Positions 1 through 11,381 of a DNA stretch of 64,000 nt are shown piece after piece. The notes under the pieces are model-generated. The model was given only the letters and a program-made list of their open reading frames with translations, made no database searches and was not told the DNA's origin. Origin of the DNA: Blasia pusilla (lineage: Eukaryota > Marchantiophyta > Marchantiopsida > Blasiales). Where the stretch lies: assembly GCA_050084515.1 (NCBI GenBank), contig CM114274.1:41726001-41790000 (forward strand), written 5' to 3'. The position numbers and the translations under genes were made by a program. How positions within the stretch are numbered: the first letter of the stretch is position 1; every line of letters begins with the position of its first letter.

Positions 1-930
1 TTCCGCAATAGATTTCAAGGAGACAAATTGAATTACATAAGAACACGTCTCCGATGTAAGCACCGTTGTTTGATTTCTTATTTCCATCTCTCCATTGATG
101 CCTTCCATGCCAATTTTATAGTATGTAGATATACTGTAATCACGCATTCTCCCTTGACCTTGCACAGACTACCTATTTTGCCAAATCCTAAAGATTTGAG
201 CGAGTTTCAAAAATTGATGCGTGCAAACGCACGAAAAAAAAGGTGAGCTTCTTGTAAAGAAATTTTAGAACAAAAACTATTATTGACCATGAATTCCCCC
301 TCGAAAAATCTCCAACATAAGTTCACTTCATTTCCAAACTTCCACCTTATGTAGCGATGACTTCTTCTTCTTCTTTTTTAAATGATGACTTCTTTCTTTT
401 TTCTTAAATGCACGCACTATTCCTGATTTCCCATTCCCGGAATCCTATCGATATACATAATTTCCAAAAGGTTCTACGTGGCAAAGCCCAAAACAAAAAC
501 GTGTTGTTCGCGTTGATAAATTGGAAGATCTCAAAGAAAAAAAAGAGGGCATAGTGTGGAGAGTATAGAAAACGACGGAAAATTCCTCATGTTCAAGTTG
601 AGCACTTTTTGGTTCTAACCATTCCAAATATGGAGCTTCCAACTATTGGGAGTGAATTCGTAAGGTATATATATTCCTCATCACTCAAACCCATTCATTG
701 TTTAATCTGATTTGTATGTGAACCTATTCTTTATAAATTGAGCGTTTTTAAATTTTTAGGGCTTCCAATGAAGCAATGGTGGGAAAAAATCAAGAATCTC
801 ATCTTCAATCTATAGAGAGCATTTATGTATCGCCTATCTGAGTTACCTAATTGTGCACTCCATGAAGCTATCGACCATGCATCCACAATCAGGCCATGAA
901 CTCATGTAACACCAGGAGTTGAGTTACCTA
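1..930. other. No recognised gene
   Basis: I see no open frame with family resemblance and no RNA gene. The stretch is moderately AT-rich, with a T/C-rich run near 360-410. It could hold the decayed 5' end of the Helitron that becomes recognisable from about 940, but I cannot fix that boundary. Confidence 0.5.
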
Positions 931-1233
931 CCATTCCTACTATTTTGGGTGACGAAAAAATGATCAACAATTCGAGGGTTGTTCCCCATGTTGGAAATGA
1001 AGTAAGGTCAAGAGAAGTTCTTGTGTCTTCTACCATTAATGGAATTGTGTTACCTCCACAAAGTGCCACTACACTAAATGCTTATGCTATTCATCCATTA
1101 TCTACTTTTGATAGGGTTGTAAGGAGAAATGCATTACTCAATCTTGCAAGGAGCTCAAATTTCCAAGAAAGTGATATTAGGAAGTTGCAATTACAAGGGA
1201 GTTTGAATCGTATTAGCTGATGACATACATTGG

Positions 1234-2460
1234 GTTCTATGACAAAGATATGCCTATTATGTCGTGCCTTGCATTGGAAGTATGAAAAGATCCAAGGTTC
1301 AAAGTTTAGTAGGTCACGGTATAGCACGTCTTGTGGCCATGGGAGAATAGAATTACCCCTCTTGAAATAATCTCCTCCATTCTTGAAATTTTTATTTCAG
1401 ATGTAAGTCCTAGAAGTCTCCATTTTCTAACACATGCTTAAGCTTACAATTCAGCTATTCAATTTGTATCTATTGAAGTACATATGAGTGAACAAATTGG
1501 TGGTTCTAGGCACTTTAAGGTCCAAGGTGGCATCTTTCATTCTATTGACCCTTACATCTTGATATAGGGGGCCATACCCAATTTGCTCAATTCTACATTC
1601 ATGATATTGCGAATGAATTGGAGAATCGTGAAAGAGTTATGTATAGATCTTTTGATCTTAATATAGACATCTTGAAAGGGCTACAAGACATGTTACATCA
1701 ATGCAATCCATATGTGAAGATCTTTCGTCTTATGGCATATGAAGCAAGTGATCTTAATATGCGGATCATCCTCAAGGCAAGTAAAAGAGCTCTCGATGCA
1801 AAGCGTTATTACTTACCAACTCCTTCTGAGATAACTCCTATTTTTATGGGTGATGGAAGTGAACATGTTGACCATTCTGATATAATTGTATGACTGCATG
1901 GAGGGGAAGACACGCGTATATCCAACCTGAATAAATCATATATTCCATTACACTTTGTTTTGTTGTTTATCTATGGTGAAGCGAGGTGGCATCCAGGAAT
2001 ACCATTCAAGAAACATGGAGGCTATAGAAGATCCCAACGACTCGACCATGTTATTCATGGGGAAGAGGGAGACATTCAACCTTCAGATGATTGCATGGAT
2101 GAGGAAAGAGTTCATGGTGATACTATTGAGGAAAAAAGGACGAAGAGTATTACGGCGCTGCAACTTGCATATTTTTTACTTCAAAACGGATTGGAAACAA
2201 AGATGAAAATTGCTTATTGGGCTTTGGTTGGCTTACTCAAGGATATTTGGTTGATCTCTATGCCACTGTAGAGATGCAACGATTATCAAGGTGTAAATGA
2301 TGTTATGCATGGACATGATGGGGATAGTCAAAAGTTTCGGAGACACATTGTATTACCCTTTTTTTTTTTGGAAGACCACGTCATTTTTATCGGTTGTATT
2401 AGGATGTAATGGAAATTGTAAGACATCTCGGGAAGCCTGACTACTTTTTGTATTCTACTA
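1234..2460 (+). pseudogene. Helitron protein, N-terminal part (broken)
   Basis: This is the N-terminal third of the Helitron Rep/helicase polyprotein. From 1240 the frame gives a CxxC...LHW block followed by CGHGRIELPLL, then, after a frame change, AYNSAIQF and FKVQGGIFHSIDP. The piece at 1618-1893 contains ILKGLQDMLHQCNPYVKIFR and ends RRYY-P-PSEI-like. The next piece at 1960-2271 continues through PLHFVLLFIYGEARWHPGIP and GYLVDLYATVEMQRL. These match the conserved order of plant Helitron proteins as I know it. At least three frame shifts and several stops separate the pieces. An upstream frame at 945-1220 may be the extreme N-terminus but shows no motif I can name. Confidence 0.75.
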
Positions 2461-2954
2461 TTGCTAATTTCATGCTTCATGGGTCGTGTAGAGCATTAAA
2501 TCCAAATGCATCACGTATGGATAAGGAAAAAAGAAAAGTATACACAAGGCTATCCCAAATCTTTTGCAGCTAGTACTTTAGAGATGGAATATGGTTAACC
2601 AATCTATTGTTGATAAGGATATTTTCATTTTGGCTCATCTTTATTATTATAAGGCATATAATGCCAATGTATTCATGGTTTGTCATTTTTTTTTTAGATT
2701 GGAGAAAAGGAGCGCAATAGTTAAGCATGAACGTTCACCGGATAATTGTTGGGTTGTGCCCTATAATCCTATGTTGTGCACCCTCTTTGATTGTCAAATT
2801 AATTTGGAGATCACAATAGTATTTATGCCGTGAAGTACATGTACAAATATGCATATAAAAGTTCAAATGCTATGACATTTAAACTGTCAAAGGATATGGA
2901 TACATCCAATGCAATCGACGTTATTGACAAGACGACGTCACATCTTCATGCAAG

Positions 2955-3053
2955 GTATGATTTTCTTGATGCATTGCTTAGTTTCACTATGTTTTGTTCC
3001 TTAGATTGGCTTCATTTAACTTACTTGAATACTTGGAATTATTATTTTTCGAG
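2955..3053 (+). other. Probable spliceosomal intron in Helitron gene
   Basis: A 99-bp segment begins GTATGA and ends CGAG. Without it, the frame reads ...LHARYISSSKACWRL, matching the ARYISASEACWRL block of Helitron proteins, while the segment itself has no family resemblance. This is direct sequence evidence plus family knowledge; splicing itself is not demonstrated. Confidence 0.6.
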
Positions 3054-3390
3054 ATATATATCTTCTTCAAAGGCATGCTGGCGACTCGCCAAGTTCAGTC
3101 TACATGATGAACTTTCAAGTATTGTATGATTAGAAATTCATCTTCCAAAACAACAAATAGTCCACTTCAATGAAGTTGAAGTTCCTCAAGATGTTTTGCA
3201 ACTGGATCGAGAGACAACTTTGATACAATGGTTTGCAACCAATCGATGAGACTCCAATGCCCAAAAATATCTACATATGGATTTTCCTTCATGTTCTTGT
3301 TAGAGTAAGAAGAGATGGATCTCTAAGGTGCAAAAAAGATCAAGATGTGGCCATCCTATTGGCCGCTTATACCTTACTCATCCACCATAG

Positions 3391-3493
3391 GTGAATACTC
3401 AAAAGTTGTTTGTGTACATTTTCTTTTATATACGACTCTCTAAAGTGATGTACTTATATTGGAATGAGCTTATTTATTTCATTCCTTCATAGG
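3391..3493 (+). other. Probable intron in Helitron gene
   Basis: A segment of about 103 bp with GT start and AG end lies between IGRLYLTHPP and GERECHWLRLL, which are contiguous in family members. ATAG/GTGAA occurs at both edges, so the exact junction is ambiguous by a few bases. Confidence 0.5.
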
Positions 3494-3803
3494 TGAAAGA
3501 GAATGTCATTGGTTGAGGTTACTCCGCCATCATGTTCGAGAAGCAACCACATACGAATGCTTGAGAACTATTATTGGAATATTTTATCTAGTAGTCAAGG
3601 AGGCTGCTATCCAATTGGGACTTCTTGAAGACAAAAGGGAAGTGTTCTCTTGATTTGAGGAAGCTTTTACCATCCATATAGGTTTTTTGCTGCGCCATCT
3701 GTTTACAATCATTCTACCGTATAACACACCTACTCAACCTACTACATGATGGAGTCAATTCTTGCTTCTACTGGTAGAAGATCTCTTATATGAACGACGT
3801 TGG

Positions 3804-3896
3804 GTAAGAATTTATTATTGCCACTCCTTACATCATTTGTTTCCTTCCTAGTAGTATCTTCTTTTGAGCATTCAAAAAACTAAACATTTTTTGTAG
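3804..3896 (+). other. Probable intron in Helitron gene
   Basis: A 93-bp segment begins GTAAGAATTT and ends TTTTTTGTAG, a textbook donor and pyrimidine-rich acceptor. It follows the DLLYERRW block and precedes the region giving NALLEVHYYLQDQGKRL, in the order expected for Helitron helicases. Confidence 0.6.
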
Positions 3897-4139
3897 CTCT
3901 TCCATTTTAGAAAATAGGAATTACTAATCTTCTCGTTGATGATGTTGTTATTAATAATGCATTGTTGGAAGTTCATTATTATTTACAAGATCAAGGAAAG
4001 AGATTGGCTTACTTTCCTAGCATGTCCCAAGCTAATTTCTAAAGCCTACACTTGTATTCATATTTAAAGGAACAAGAGTTGTTATATGATAAAAAAGAAT
4101 TATTCGAGTGAATGCAATTGGGAGAAGCGTCTCTCAGTG

Positions 4140-4273
4140 AAGGACAATGTGTTATTTGGAATACTTTACATGATGAGTTTGATAAAATATGCGTTTGATG
4201 ATGAGCTTGATAAAATATGCGCATATTTTATCAAGCTCATCATGTAAAGCATCCCAAATAACACGTTGTCCTT
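4140..4273. repeat. Snap-back inverted repeat with perfect 46-bp palindrome core
   Basis: The core 4198-4243 is a perfect palindrome with no loop (ATGATGAGCTTGATAAAATATG, CG, then its complement; split here for length). Outer arms extend it: 4140-4193 is about 90% complementary to 4220-4273. The right arm is therefore an inverted copy of Helitron coding sequence lying just to its left, with a partial third copy in the middle. Confidence 0.9.
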
Positions 4274-4502
4274 CTTTGAGCTCTGAATGCTCCACCATCT
4301 CAAAAAAAAATTTTCATCGATGATCAAGGTTGAACGGGAAAGACATTTTTATATACTCTTCTTCTTGCAAGCGTAAGGAGTGCAAGAGGTATAGCTTTGG
4401 CCATAACATCATTTGGAATAGCTACACTATTTTTAGACATAATACGTATGGCATATTCGCGTTTCAAGATCCCATCAATCTTCATGAGAGATCTACTTGC
4501 AA

Positions 4503-4603
4503 GTAAGTGTCATTAGTTGTTTTACATCCAATTTTGTATATACATAAAATTTAAGTAGTCCGAGTATTACAACTTCTAATCTACTTCCCTTTGTCATTTA
4601 TAG
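4503..4603 (+). other. Probable intron in Helitron helicase
   Basis: A 101-bp segment begins GTAAGTGTC and ends CATTTATAG. It separates SRFKIPSIFMRDLLA from VDSDGVRLMRVAMLIIWDEA, which are close together in PIF1-like Helitron helicases. Confidence 0.6.
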
Positions 4604-5396
4604 TTTATCAGTTGATAGTGATGGAGTGCGCTTAATGAGAGTCGCTATGCTTATTATATGGGACGAAGCACTTATGACTCATCGCCATGCATTCAAAGTC
4701 GTGAATCATATTTTACAAGATATTATGGAAGTTATTTCTCATGATCCACGACACATATCATTTGGCGGAAAACTTATGGTATTTGGTGGTGACTTTCGTA
4801 AATTTTTGCCTATAGTTCATCATGGGGATCGGCCGAAAATCATCCAAGCCACCATAAAGAGATCATCTCTTTGGTCTAATGTAAAGGTCATAAAGTTGAC
4901 AACAAACATGCGAGTTCAAATGTTGGAAGGTCATTTGCGTGTTGAACAACAAGCTTTTTCCGATTGGTTATTGGAAGTGAGGAAGGGCCATGTACTTTTG
5001 TACCTTCATTTGGGAAAAGAGTTTATATGATTCCCATTTGAAATATTTACTAATAGTAATAAGATATATGTGATCTTATTGATTTTATCTTTGGCAATTA
5101 TCCTCGCCAATTTCATGACATTGATTTCTTGAGAGATATAACTATTTTGACTCTAAAAAATAGAGATGTTGATGACATAAATGCAACTCTCATGTCACGG
5201 TTTCCTAGACATCTAATCCTTTTAAACCTTCAAATATTTTCTTATTTGAATATTGTACTTGGGAGGTTTTTGTACTTTTATTATTATTTTCTCATCAAAT
5301 AATTATATATTGTGTAATCGAGCATATTCATCTTAACGTCATTCTATTCCAAATGAGGGGATGAGTTATATCTATCTAACTCAATTTTAGAACACA

Positions 5397-5815
5397 TGTT
5401 TGCCTTCAAGACTATTTCCGCATTGTTTGTGATTAAAGATTTGTGCACCAATCATGCTCTTACGAAAGATGAATGGATCACATGGACAGGCAAACGAGAC
5501 TAGATTGGTGATTTTTGGATTTATGCAACATTGCATAGATGCTGAAATCATCATAGGGAAGAATGTTGGAGATCGAATTTTTATTCCACGTATTCCATTC
5601 ATTGTATCGGATTCTGGTTTGCCATTTGATTTACGTAGGTTTCAATTCTCTATTATTAATAAATCATAAATTCAAATTTTAAAAAAATTTGGCATTTATC
5701 TACCTAGTTACGTATTTTCTCGTGGTGAATTGTAAATAGCATTATCTAGAGTAGGGAAGAAAAGTTCCACCCAAATAAAGAATTATTGTTGGAAGTTGTG
5801 AAAATTCAAATAATG
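5397..5815 (+). pseudogene. Helitron helicase C-terminal part (broken)
   Basis: The frame at 5454-5669 gives MNGSHGQANETRLVIFGF, HCIDAEIIIGKNVGDRIFIPRIPF and FDLRRFQFSIINKS, matching the LCNGTRL...EAEIITG...RVFIPRI...FPVR..FAMTINKSQGQT end of PIF1-type Helitron helicases. After a stop it continues as ILKKFGIYLPSYVFSRGEL and, after another stop, IALSRVGKKSS, the final helicase motif VI region. Both stops fall at positions normally coding Gln/Tyr. This marks the 3' end of the coding region, so the element terminus should lie within the next few hundred bases. Confidence 0.85.
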
Positions 5816-5976
5816 AAAGTGATTACACACCTAGCATATAAAAAATATAATATATAAAAAATATTTGGATGAAATGAAAATTATAATAATATTATAAAAA
5901 CATTATTATACTTAATTATTTCTTCTCTATGTGACACGTGCCAAGAAAGGAAGGAAAAAACATTTAAATGTAGTCC

Positions 5977-6008
5977 ATGCGTAACTATACACATGCGTAA
6001 CTATACAC
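5977..6008. repeat. Perfect 16-bp tandem duplication, possibly at Helitron 3' end
   Basis: ATGCGTAACTATACAC occurs twice head to tail and is followed at once by TAG, giving CTAG at 6008-6011. Helitrons end in CTRR preceded by a hairpin. I see no convincing hairpin here, so the terminus call is weak; the tandem repeat is certain. Confidence 0.5.
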
Positions 6009-6207
6009 TAGCAAAAACTCGTATTGCACTTAAAAAAAGTGCAACAAATCTTTTGTCAGACATCATTGGTATCTTTTAACACTAAAAAACTAAGCTAACA
6101 TTCTTTAATTTCCCGCATGACTCAAAATGAGCGGAGACAAAATGAGGAAACCTGTTCTCTATCAACCCAACCTACCCTTTACTCCACTTCCGGGGCCTTT
6201 GTCATGT

Positions 6208-7133
6208 CCGGGGTTACGTGTTGAGTTTCTTATCACCAGGCCAAAACCGGCGGAATACAGATTCGATGCACAGGCTCTGACGAAAAAACTCCCCGACTAC
6301 TACTACCTTCGCTTAAGAAACTGTTGGTACCGTACTTAGCGCGATCCTGTCGCTTGGGGATCTGGTACCGAAGACTTTCGGTCACCCATACGGGTTGGAT
6401 AGTGGACTCTATGACCGGAGAGGATCAGAGAATCAGGACCGCATTTTTGAATGAATCGAAACTCGGAAAAATAGGTATTGTTTTGAGTGAAACAAACAAA
6501 AAATACATAGACGTACTTCTGACCCACCATTGATCACATGGTCGATTGAACTGTCGGATTGCCTTGGAATGGAATTATTTTGGAAAGTCGACCAATTCTC
6601 GAGAAGAGTTTGGTTGTAAGTTTCTGGAATGGGTTCGGTCGGAGAAGAATCTAACTCCGTGAAAACTAAATGGAGGGGGGATAGCAGGAATCTGCAGGAT
6701 GGTAACGCAACATTATTAGGGCCTTAGGCTAGTGGCATAAATGACGTGGATATGAGCAAGACGGTCTCCTTACAACAGGGATATCCAACCAAAGTTAAGT
6801 TAAAAGAGTGTCGAGAATGCGGACGTGGAAGACGACAAAGTGAGGACGAAACGTGCTTTGAAAGTGCAGGATTGCCTTTCCACCTGTCCCTACCGAAATG
6901 CGGTCCTGATCCTCTCCACTCATAGAGTTCCCCTATCCATCCCGCATGGTGACCGAAAGTCTTCGGTACCAAATCCCCACGCGACAGGATCGCGCTAAGT
7001 ATGGTACCAACAGTTTCTTAAGCGAAGGTACTAGTAGTCCGGGAAGTTTTTCCGTGAGAGCCGGTTCAAACTCCCGTAGACACATCTGTATTCCGTTGGA
7101 TTTGGCCGGTGATTGAGAAACACGTAACCCCGG
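6208..7133. repeat. Imperfect inverted-repeat element, arms about 240 bp
   Basis: The left arm (about 6208-6448) and right arm (about 6895-7133) are inverted copies. Shared runs include CCGGGGTTACGTGTT, CGCTTAAGAAACTGTTGGTACC, the GACTTTCGGTCACC run and GATCAGGACCGCATTT. The spacer is about 445 bp and shows no protein I recognise. This could be a non-autonomous DNA transposon with long terminal inverted repeats, or two inverted copies of one repeat. No target-site duplication is evident. Confidence 0.75.
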
Positions 7134-7289
7134 TTCTCATTCACATTGAGTAAATGGCTGCACACGTGTTGGGCTACCTTGCGGATTCGTTAGACGATTT
7201 TCGGGAAAGTATATAGGGAGCCACGTATTGAGCTCTCATCCCGGACGGAGGCGTTATGAGTCCGTAACAGATACTAATGACGTCCAGGA

Positions 7290-8780
7290 CCCAGAATCGA
7301 TCGTAATTTTTTTTATCTGGGTGGCTTTGCTTTGACACTAAGCTTTGATGTACAATGAGTTTATGAACTTCTTGTTTGGAGCTCTCCTTTGGACTTCAAA
7401 TAAAATATATTGCTAGTTGAATCCTAGTTCGGATTTCCGCCGTTTCAAGAGAGGTGGAATCAATCCCAAAATCAATTGACTTTCGTGATGGCCATCTCCT
7501 TGTCCGTCAATATTACTACATGTGCTAAGATCAGCCTTCTAAATGTCACTGACATGAAAGAGCGATTTGGTAGAGATAGAGGAGAGGCAACTCCATGAGG
7601 AGTAAGTGTGTCAAAGAACTCTGTAGTAAGTAGTAGTAATTAAGTAGTCAAAGTATTGTGTCACTGGGAGGGTTCTCCCTCATTTTAGTATGGGTTATTT
7701 AGTGAGAATGAGCATGCCTTGTGATGGAACCTTTGATGGAACCTTATGCTCTATTTTAAGTGCAGGTAAGTATCACACTAATACTACGTAAGACATAAGT
7801 AATCGAACCCAACCCCAACATTTGGATTTGGATCCTCTTGTGGATAAAGATTATGTTAGCTAGCGTTATGAGCTGTTAGGTACAGCACCATCCAAAAGGA
7901 AGCTATTTCCTTAATGCATCACTAGCTAGTGGGAGTGGCTTAGAAGAAGGGTTTACTAGACTTTTTTTCTCTCTTATTTTACCTAAAATGTATAAATTTT
8001 TGAGATGCATTGTAGCGATACGAATACTCCTTAATCATCCTATATACTTGACCCCTTTCCTTTTTCTGCCTAGCAATTCTTATTGTGTGGGTTATTTTAT
8101 TTATTCCCCAAGCACAAAACATGGAAATATGACTTATCCACAATGCAACCAGTGAAAAGAAAAGAGATACAATTTCTTCTAGTTGTGTGTGAATTCTTCA
8201 CAATTGTAATGAATTTCGATAACCTTTTCTTGAGTGTCCCTTCTAGATCCATGGTTGAATCCAAAATTTATATTAGTGCCTCATCCATGCAAAACAAGTG
8301 ATCCTGATTAGAATGGCAAATCAGCACCATCACAATACTTTCCCTTGGAAATAATATGGTACTTTCTCAAGCTATGGGTGACAATCTATAGCACTTACAT
8401 ACGTTCAGCTGGATTGATGGGCGTGGAATGGCGACCAGGGATGCTCATTAATTATAAGATGGTGTCAGTATCGGCACTTTTATTTTCAAGGCAAAGGACT
8501 GCCTCCAAAAGAGAAGTTGGGAACACATGCCTTCGGGTTACTCACAACCGTACTTAAGATCCAACCTTAGCTTCAACCTGATGTAAGTCAAGTCGAAGTT
8601 GTGACACATTAAAAGAGAAAATGAAGAAATCGGACAGAAGCCCATGAAGATTTTATAGGCAGGAGCTTTTCTTATTGGAATCGAAGAGAGCTCTCCCCAA
8701 CTTTCGCTTGACCACTCCATGTCCATCATCTCACTCTGGGAATCAATCTGGCGACAAGAATTCTTCTTTAGAAACAAGTC
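7290..8780. other. No recognised gene
   Basis: Short frames only, none with family resemblance. The part from about 8470 to 8545 (ending CCTTCGGGTTACTCACAACCGTAC) weakly resembles 15,775-15,850 (ending CCTTCGTGTTGCTCACGGTAC). This suggests the flank downstream of the cysteine-rich gene copies was duplicated together with them. Confidence 0.4.
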
Positions 8781-8784
8781 GTCC

Positions 8785-9075
8785 GCTATTCCTCACCTAC
8801 AGCAAACTAGGAACTGACGGATGTATCGAAACAAGTTTCACTCCATCTGGATCTCTGTCTCCCGACTCCACCAAGGCCACGCGTCGAGTCTGGAACAACT
8901 CGGATTTCTCGCAGTCGGAGAGAGCCTCCATTACCGCCACCACCTCTTTAGCGTTTGGAGTCTGGAGTTGTCAGCATTCTCGGAATAGTGTACACCGAGG
9001 AGCATCCTCGGTGTACACTATTCCTGTGGCGTTCTGGGCTTGGATATGTGACCACTCGCAAATGATTTGAGAATT
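8785..9075 (-). pseudogene. Fragment of the secreted Cys-rich family (copy 1, 3' part only)
   Basis: The minus strand gives QAQNATGIVYTEDA, then after a disruption LQTPNAKEVVVAVMEALSD and CEKSELFQTRRVALVESGD. These parallel QAQNATGVVYTEDR...TTPSALELFDAMESLPECEKSAWLQARGA in the copy at 16.2-16.8 kb and RAHDATGVVYTEDA...DAGEVLAEMEPLPDCEKSAW in the copy at 11.5-12.1 kb. The signal peptide and cysteine-rich N-terminal half are missing. The reading frame is interrupted exactly at a 43-bp palindrome that duplicates the GIVYTEDA codons in inverted orientation. It is a non-functional relic. Confidence 0.75.
8982..9024. repeat. Perfect snap-back palindrome, 20-bp arms, 3-bp loop
   Basis: Arms 8982-9001 and 9005-9024 are exact reverse complements around GCA. 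The sequence is coding in the related gene copies (GVVYTEDA), where it occurs only once, so the second arm is a secondary inverted duplication that broke this copy. Confidence 0.95.
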
Positions 9076-9079
9076 CACT

Positions 9080-11380
9080 CTATTTGTTTAAGAGTGTATG
9101 GATCAGAACTAATAAAAAAATCCCTATTTTAAGATGGGAAGTAAGAACAAGAGCACCTATAGTTTACCGGTGTAAGAGTTCTCCTACGTAGGGAGCAACA
9201 GCAAGGTGAAGCTTGAGATTACGTGGATTATCTTGAAAGCAGTTAGAGCTCCTCTAAGCGTTTAATTCGATGACACTTTTTCTTGTAGTAATAGAAAGAC
9301 CCCCACAATTGGTGCCTACAGTTTCAATGATGGAAAGCGGCCTACATTTCTAATCACCACCATCATTTGTAATTTGAAGAGTAGGTAGAGGCCATGTTTT
9401 CTCATGTGTTTTTCGACTCCCTAATGAAGCCACTCATGCAAGCAATTGGAGGTTCCTTGTTGTGTAAGCATCATACCATCCTAACCTAGGTAAGGATATC
9501 ACTCAAGTTTCTAGTTCCTAGAAAAACACATCTCCTCCCTAGCTAGGACCAGATCCATGCTTACATATATTTCTAACCATGCTTATAAGATTTTTAGTTC
9601 TCTCTACTATGTGAATCAGTAAATATTAAGGCTAATTAATGTTTCACGACATATGGACATTCTTGACACATGCTCATATGACCTAAATGAATCTCCACAC
9701 CACTATCCTGAAGATATTCTCCCATGTCATTATTAACGGCACATAAAGTGAAAACTCCTCTTAGGGAACCCACACCATTACCAACTCATATAGAGCCTAA
9801 TTGCCCAAAGAATGAGGACATGAATAACACAATATACCTCAAATGCATCACAAACAGAAAATAAATTTAAGGAGTTGAGAGATTTCCGGATAGTAGTTGT
9901 GAAGGCGAGTCAAGTGGGATATAAAATTATCTTATCCAATAAATTCACCAGAAATGGAGAGAAATTTGGAGAAGTATTTAAGCAATTTTAAGATGACTAG
10001 CTTTCCTTTTGCGTGCTTATTTTACATGGTTAATCCACTTATAAAACAAATATGTGCAATGTTGTATCTACTTTATGAACTATTAGAGTAGATAGAATAG
10101 ATGTAGTATCTATTCTATCTACTCTAATATCTTAAGTCTCAAACCAACCATGTAAAATTAAGCTAGCATGCATATTGATATAGTAATATGATGCTCAGAT
10201 TGAAATTATGCAAAGATAGCACATTAAGGTTAGATTTTATTGACTTACTCGTTCAAGATTGATATTTTCCATTTACAATGGTGGAAGAGTTGATTATATA
10301 ACTAAGAGGATATTTCCTATATAAAAGTTTTACTTTTTCGGAAGTGCCTTATGCTAAATAATGAGATATTAACTCATAAGAAGAAGTTATAAAATGAAGT
10401 GAGATTTTAGAAATGAGGGCATATATTTCAAATGGATGGTACTTAAGAGTAAGATAAGTCTCTTAATGTCTCCTCTGAAGGGAGAGCGGAATTCTATTCA
10501 AAGTTTGGAATATTTGGGAATAATTTTTAAGTGTGGTAAAGTTAAGAAGATATTGGGCATTTTGATTTTTGGTTTGGGCAAATTAGATGAAATTTGGAGA
10601 TTGGAAAATAAGTGATGATGTTTGTCAAGAAAAATTTAAATAGAAGGGCTTATCATTAAAAAATTTCATGTAGATATGTCCATTATTTCTAGATGTTATT
10701 ACATGTAATTATAACTCATAAGAAAGCAATAAACTAAATGAATGTCCATGTTTTTTCTCAGTGTGAGAACTCACTTATCACAAACAGGTTTATGTGAAGT
10801 GAAGACATATCCATATTAACTATGATATCCAGCTTAAAAAGGAAAATCTCCATAAAATACAGCCATCTATCCTATAGAAAAGTAAGGCTGCAAATAAGCA
10901 TATTAGTGAACCCTCCTCTTGTACTCTCCCAAGCTATGGTTGAGAATCCAACTTGGTTCTTGTAGTTGCAAACCACGCTCTTACTCATGTACCTCCATCT
11001 TTTTAGTTGGATGGATGAGAAATGTAATGGCCTTCCCTTATGATGTTTGGTTCTTTTCCATGGAGGCAGTGTTGAGAAAGCGCTCCAGGATCGAGAAGTG
11101 GCACCACCTTCTTTCATGCTTATCCTTTCAAAGTTTTAAAACTCCGTCACAAGATAAAACCCGGGAGAAATCCAAAAAGTAACTTTACTTCTTAAAAGCC
11201 AAAGCAGAGTTGCAAGCGGCAAGTTCCGCAAAGTGTGCCTTTGCACACTCGTAATGCTACGTCCATATAAAGAAATATTAAGTGTAATCAAAGCAAATCC
11301 ACCGAGATAACACTATTAAAAAATAAAAAACCCTAGATTATACCTTATAAAATAAAAACACCTGAACCTCTAGCAAGGTC
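9080..11380. other. No recognised gene, AT-rich
   Basis: Nothing with protein-family resemblance is seen on either strand apart from the palindrome at 10081. Short frames near 10,870-11,180 occur on both strands. I cannot tie them to any family. Confidence 0.45.
10081..10129. repeat. Perfect inverted repeat, 22-bp arms, 5-bp loop
   Basis: TATTAGAGTAGATAGAATAG plus AT (10081-10102) is exactly complementary to 10108-10129, with loop GTAGT. It lies in otherwise featureless AT-rich DNA, with no T-tract or neighbouring gene to suggest a terminator. Confidence 0.95.
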
Positions 11381-11381
11381 C

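Larger units (their letters stand above)
2585..3750 (+). pseudogene. Helitron protein, Rep-proximal middle part (broken)
   Basis: Conserved Helitron sequence: VVPYNPMLCTLFDCQINLE, then VKYMYKYAYKSSNA, then after a probable intron YISSSKACWRLAKFSLHDE and IHLPKQQIVHFNE. The typical family blocks are YNPYLLLKYNCHINVE, KYLYKYIYKG and SASEACWRL...LPNQQ.V.F. Further down, GERECHWLRLLRHHV and ECLRTIIGIFYLVVKEAAIQLGLLED (broken up in the DNA) match the GERFYLRLLL...GLLEDD region. This part lies between the Rep nuclease and the helicase. Stops and single-base shifts disrupt it several times. Removing the two candidate introns restores the order of family blocks, which supports both calls. Confidence 0.75.
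3897..5030 (+). pseudogene. Helitron PIF1-like helicase, motor core (broken)
   Basis: ATP-dependent 5'-3' DNA helicase domain of the Helitron. The lead-in gives KEQELLYDKKELFE. From 4302 the frame reads IFIDDQG, stop, TGKTFLYTLLLASV, a Walker A motif interrupted by a TGA codon. The next exon (from 4604) reads LIIWDEALMTHRHAF (Walker B/DEA) and FGGKLMVFGGDFRKFLPIV, then LTTNMRV, the standard PIF1 motifs II, III and IV. The last open piece, 4626-5030, is 134 codons. A large palindrome at 4198-4243 is inserted between the lead-in and Walker A. Loss of an intact Walker A means no helicase activity. Confidence 0.85.
930..5815 (+). mobile_element. Degenerate Helitron encoding a Rep/PIF1-helicase protein
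   Basis: Read in order, this strand gives the parts of a plant Helitron transposase: an N-terminal Cys region (CLLCRALHW), the block around HECNPYVQIFR seen here as HQCNPYVKIFR, the VVPYNP block, and a PIF1-family helicase with Walker-type motifs ending in LSRV. Helitrons move by rolling-circle replication, with the Rep nuclease nicking DNA and the helicase unwinding it. Frame changes and stops are frequent throughout, including one inside the Walker A motif, so this copy cannot be active. Four segments of about 95-105 bp with GT-AG ends interrupt the homology and look like introns. I could not fix the expected 5'-TC and 3'-CTRR ends. Family assignment is firm, boundaries are not. Confidence 0.85.
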
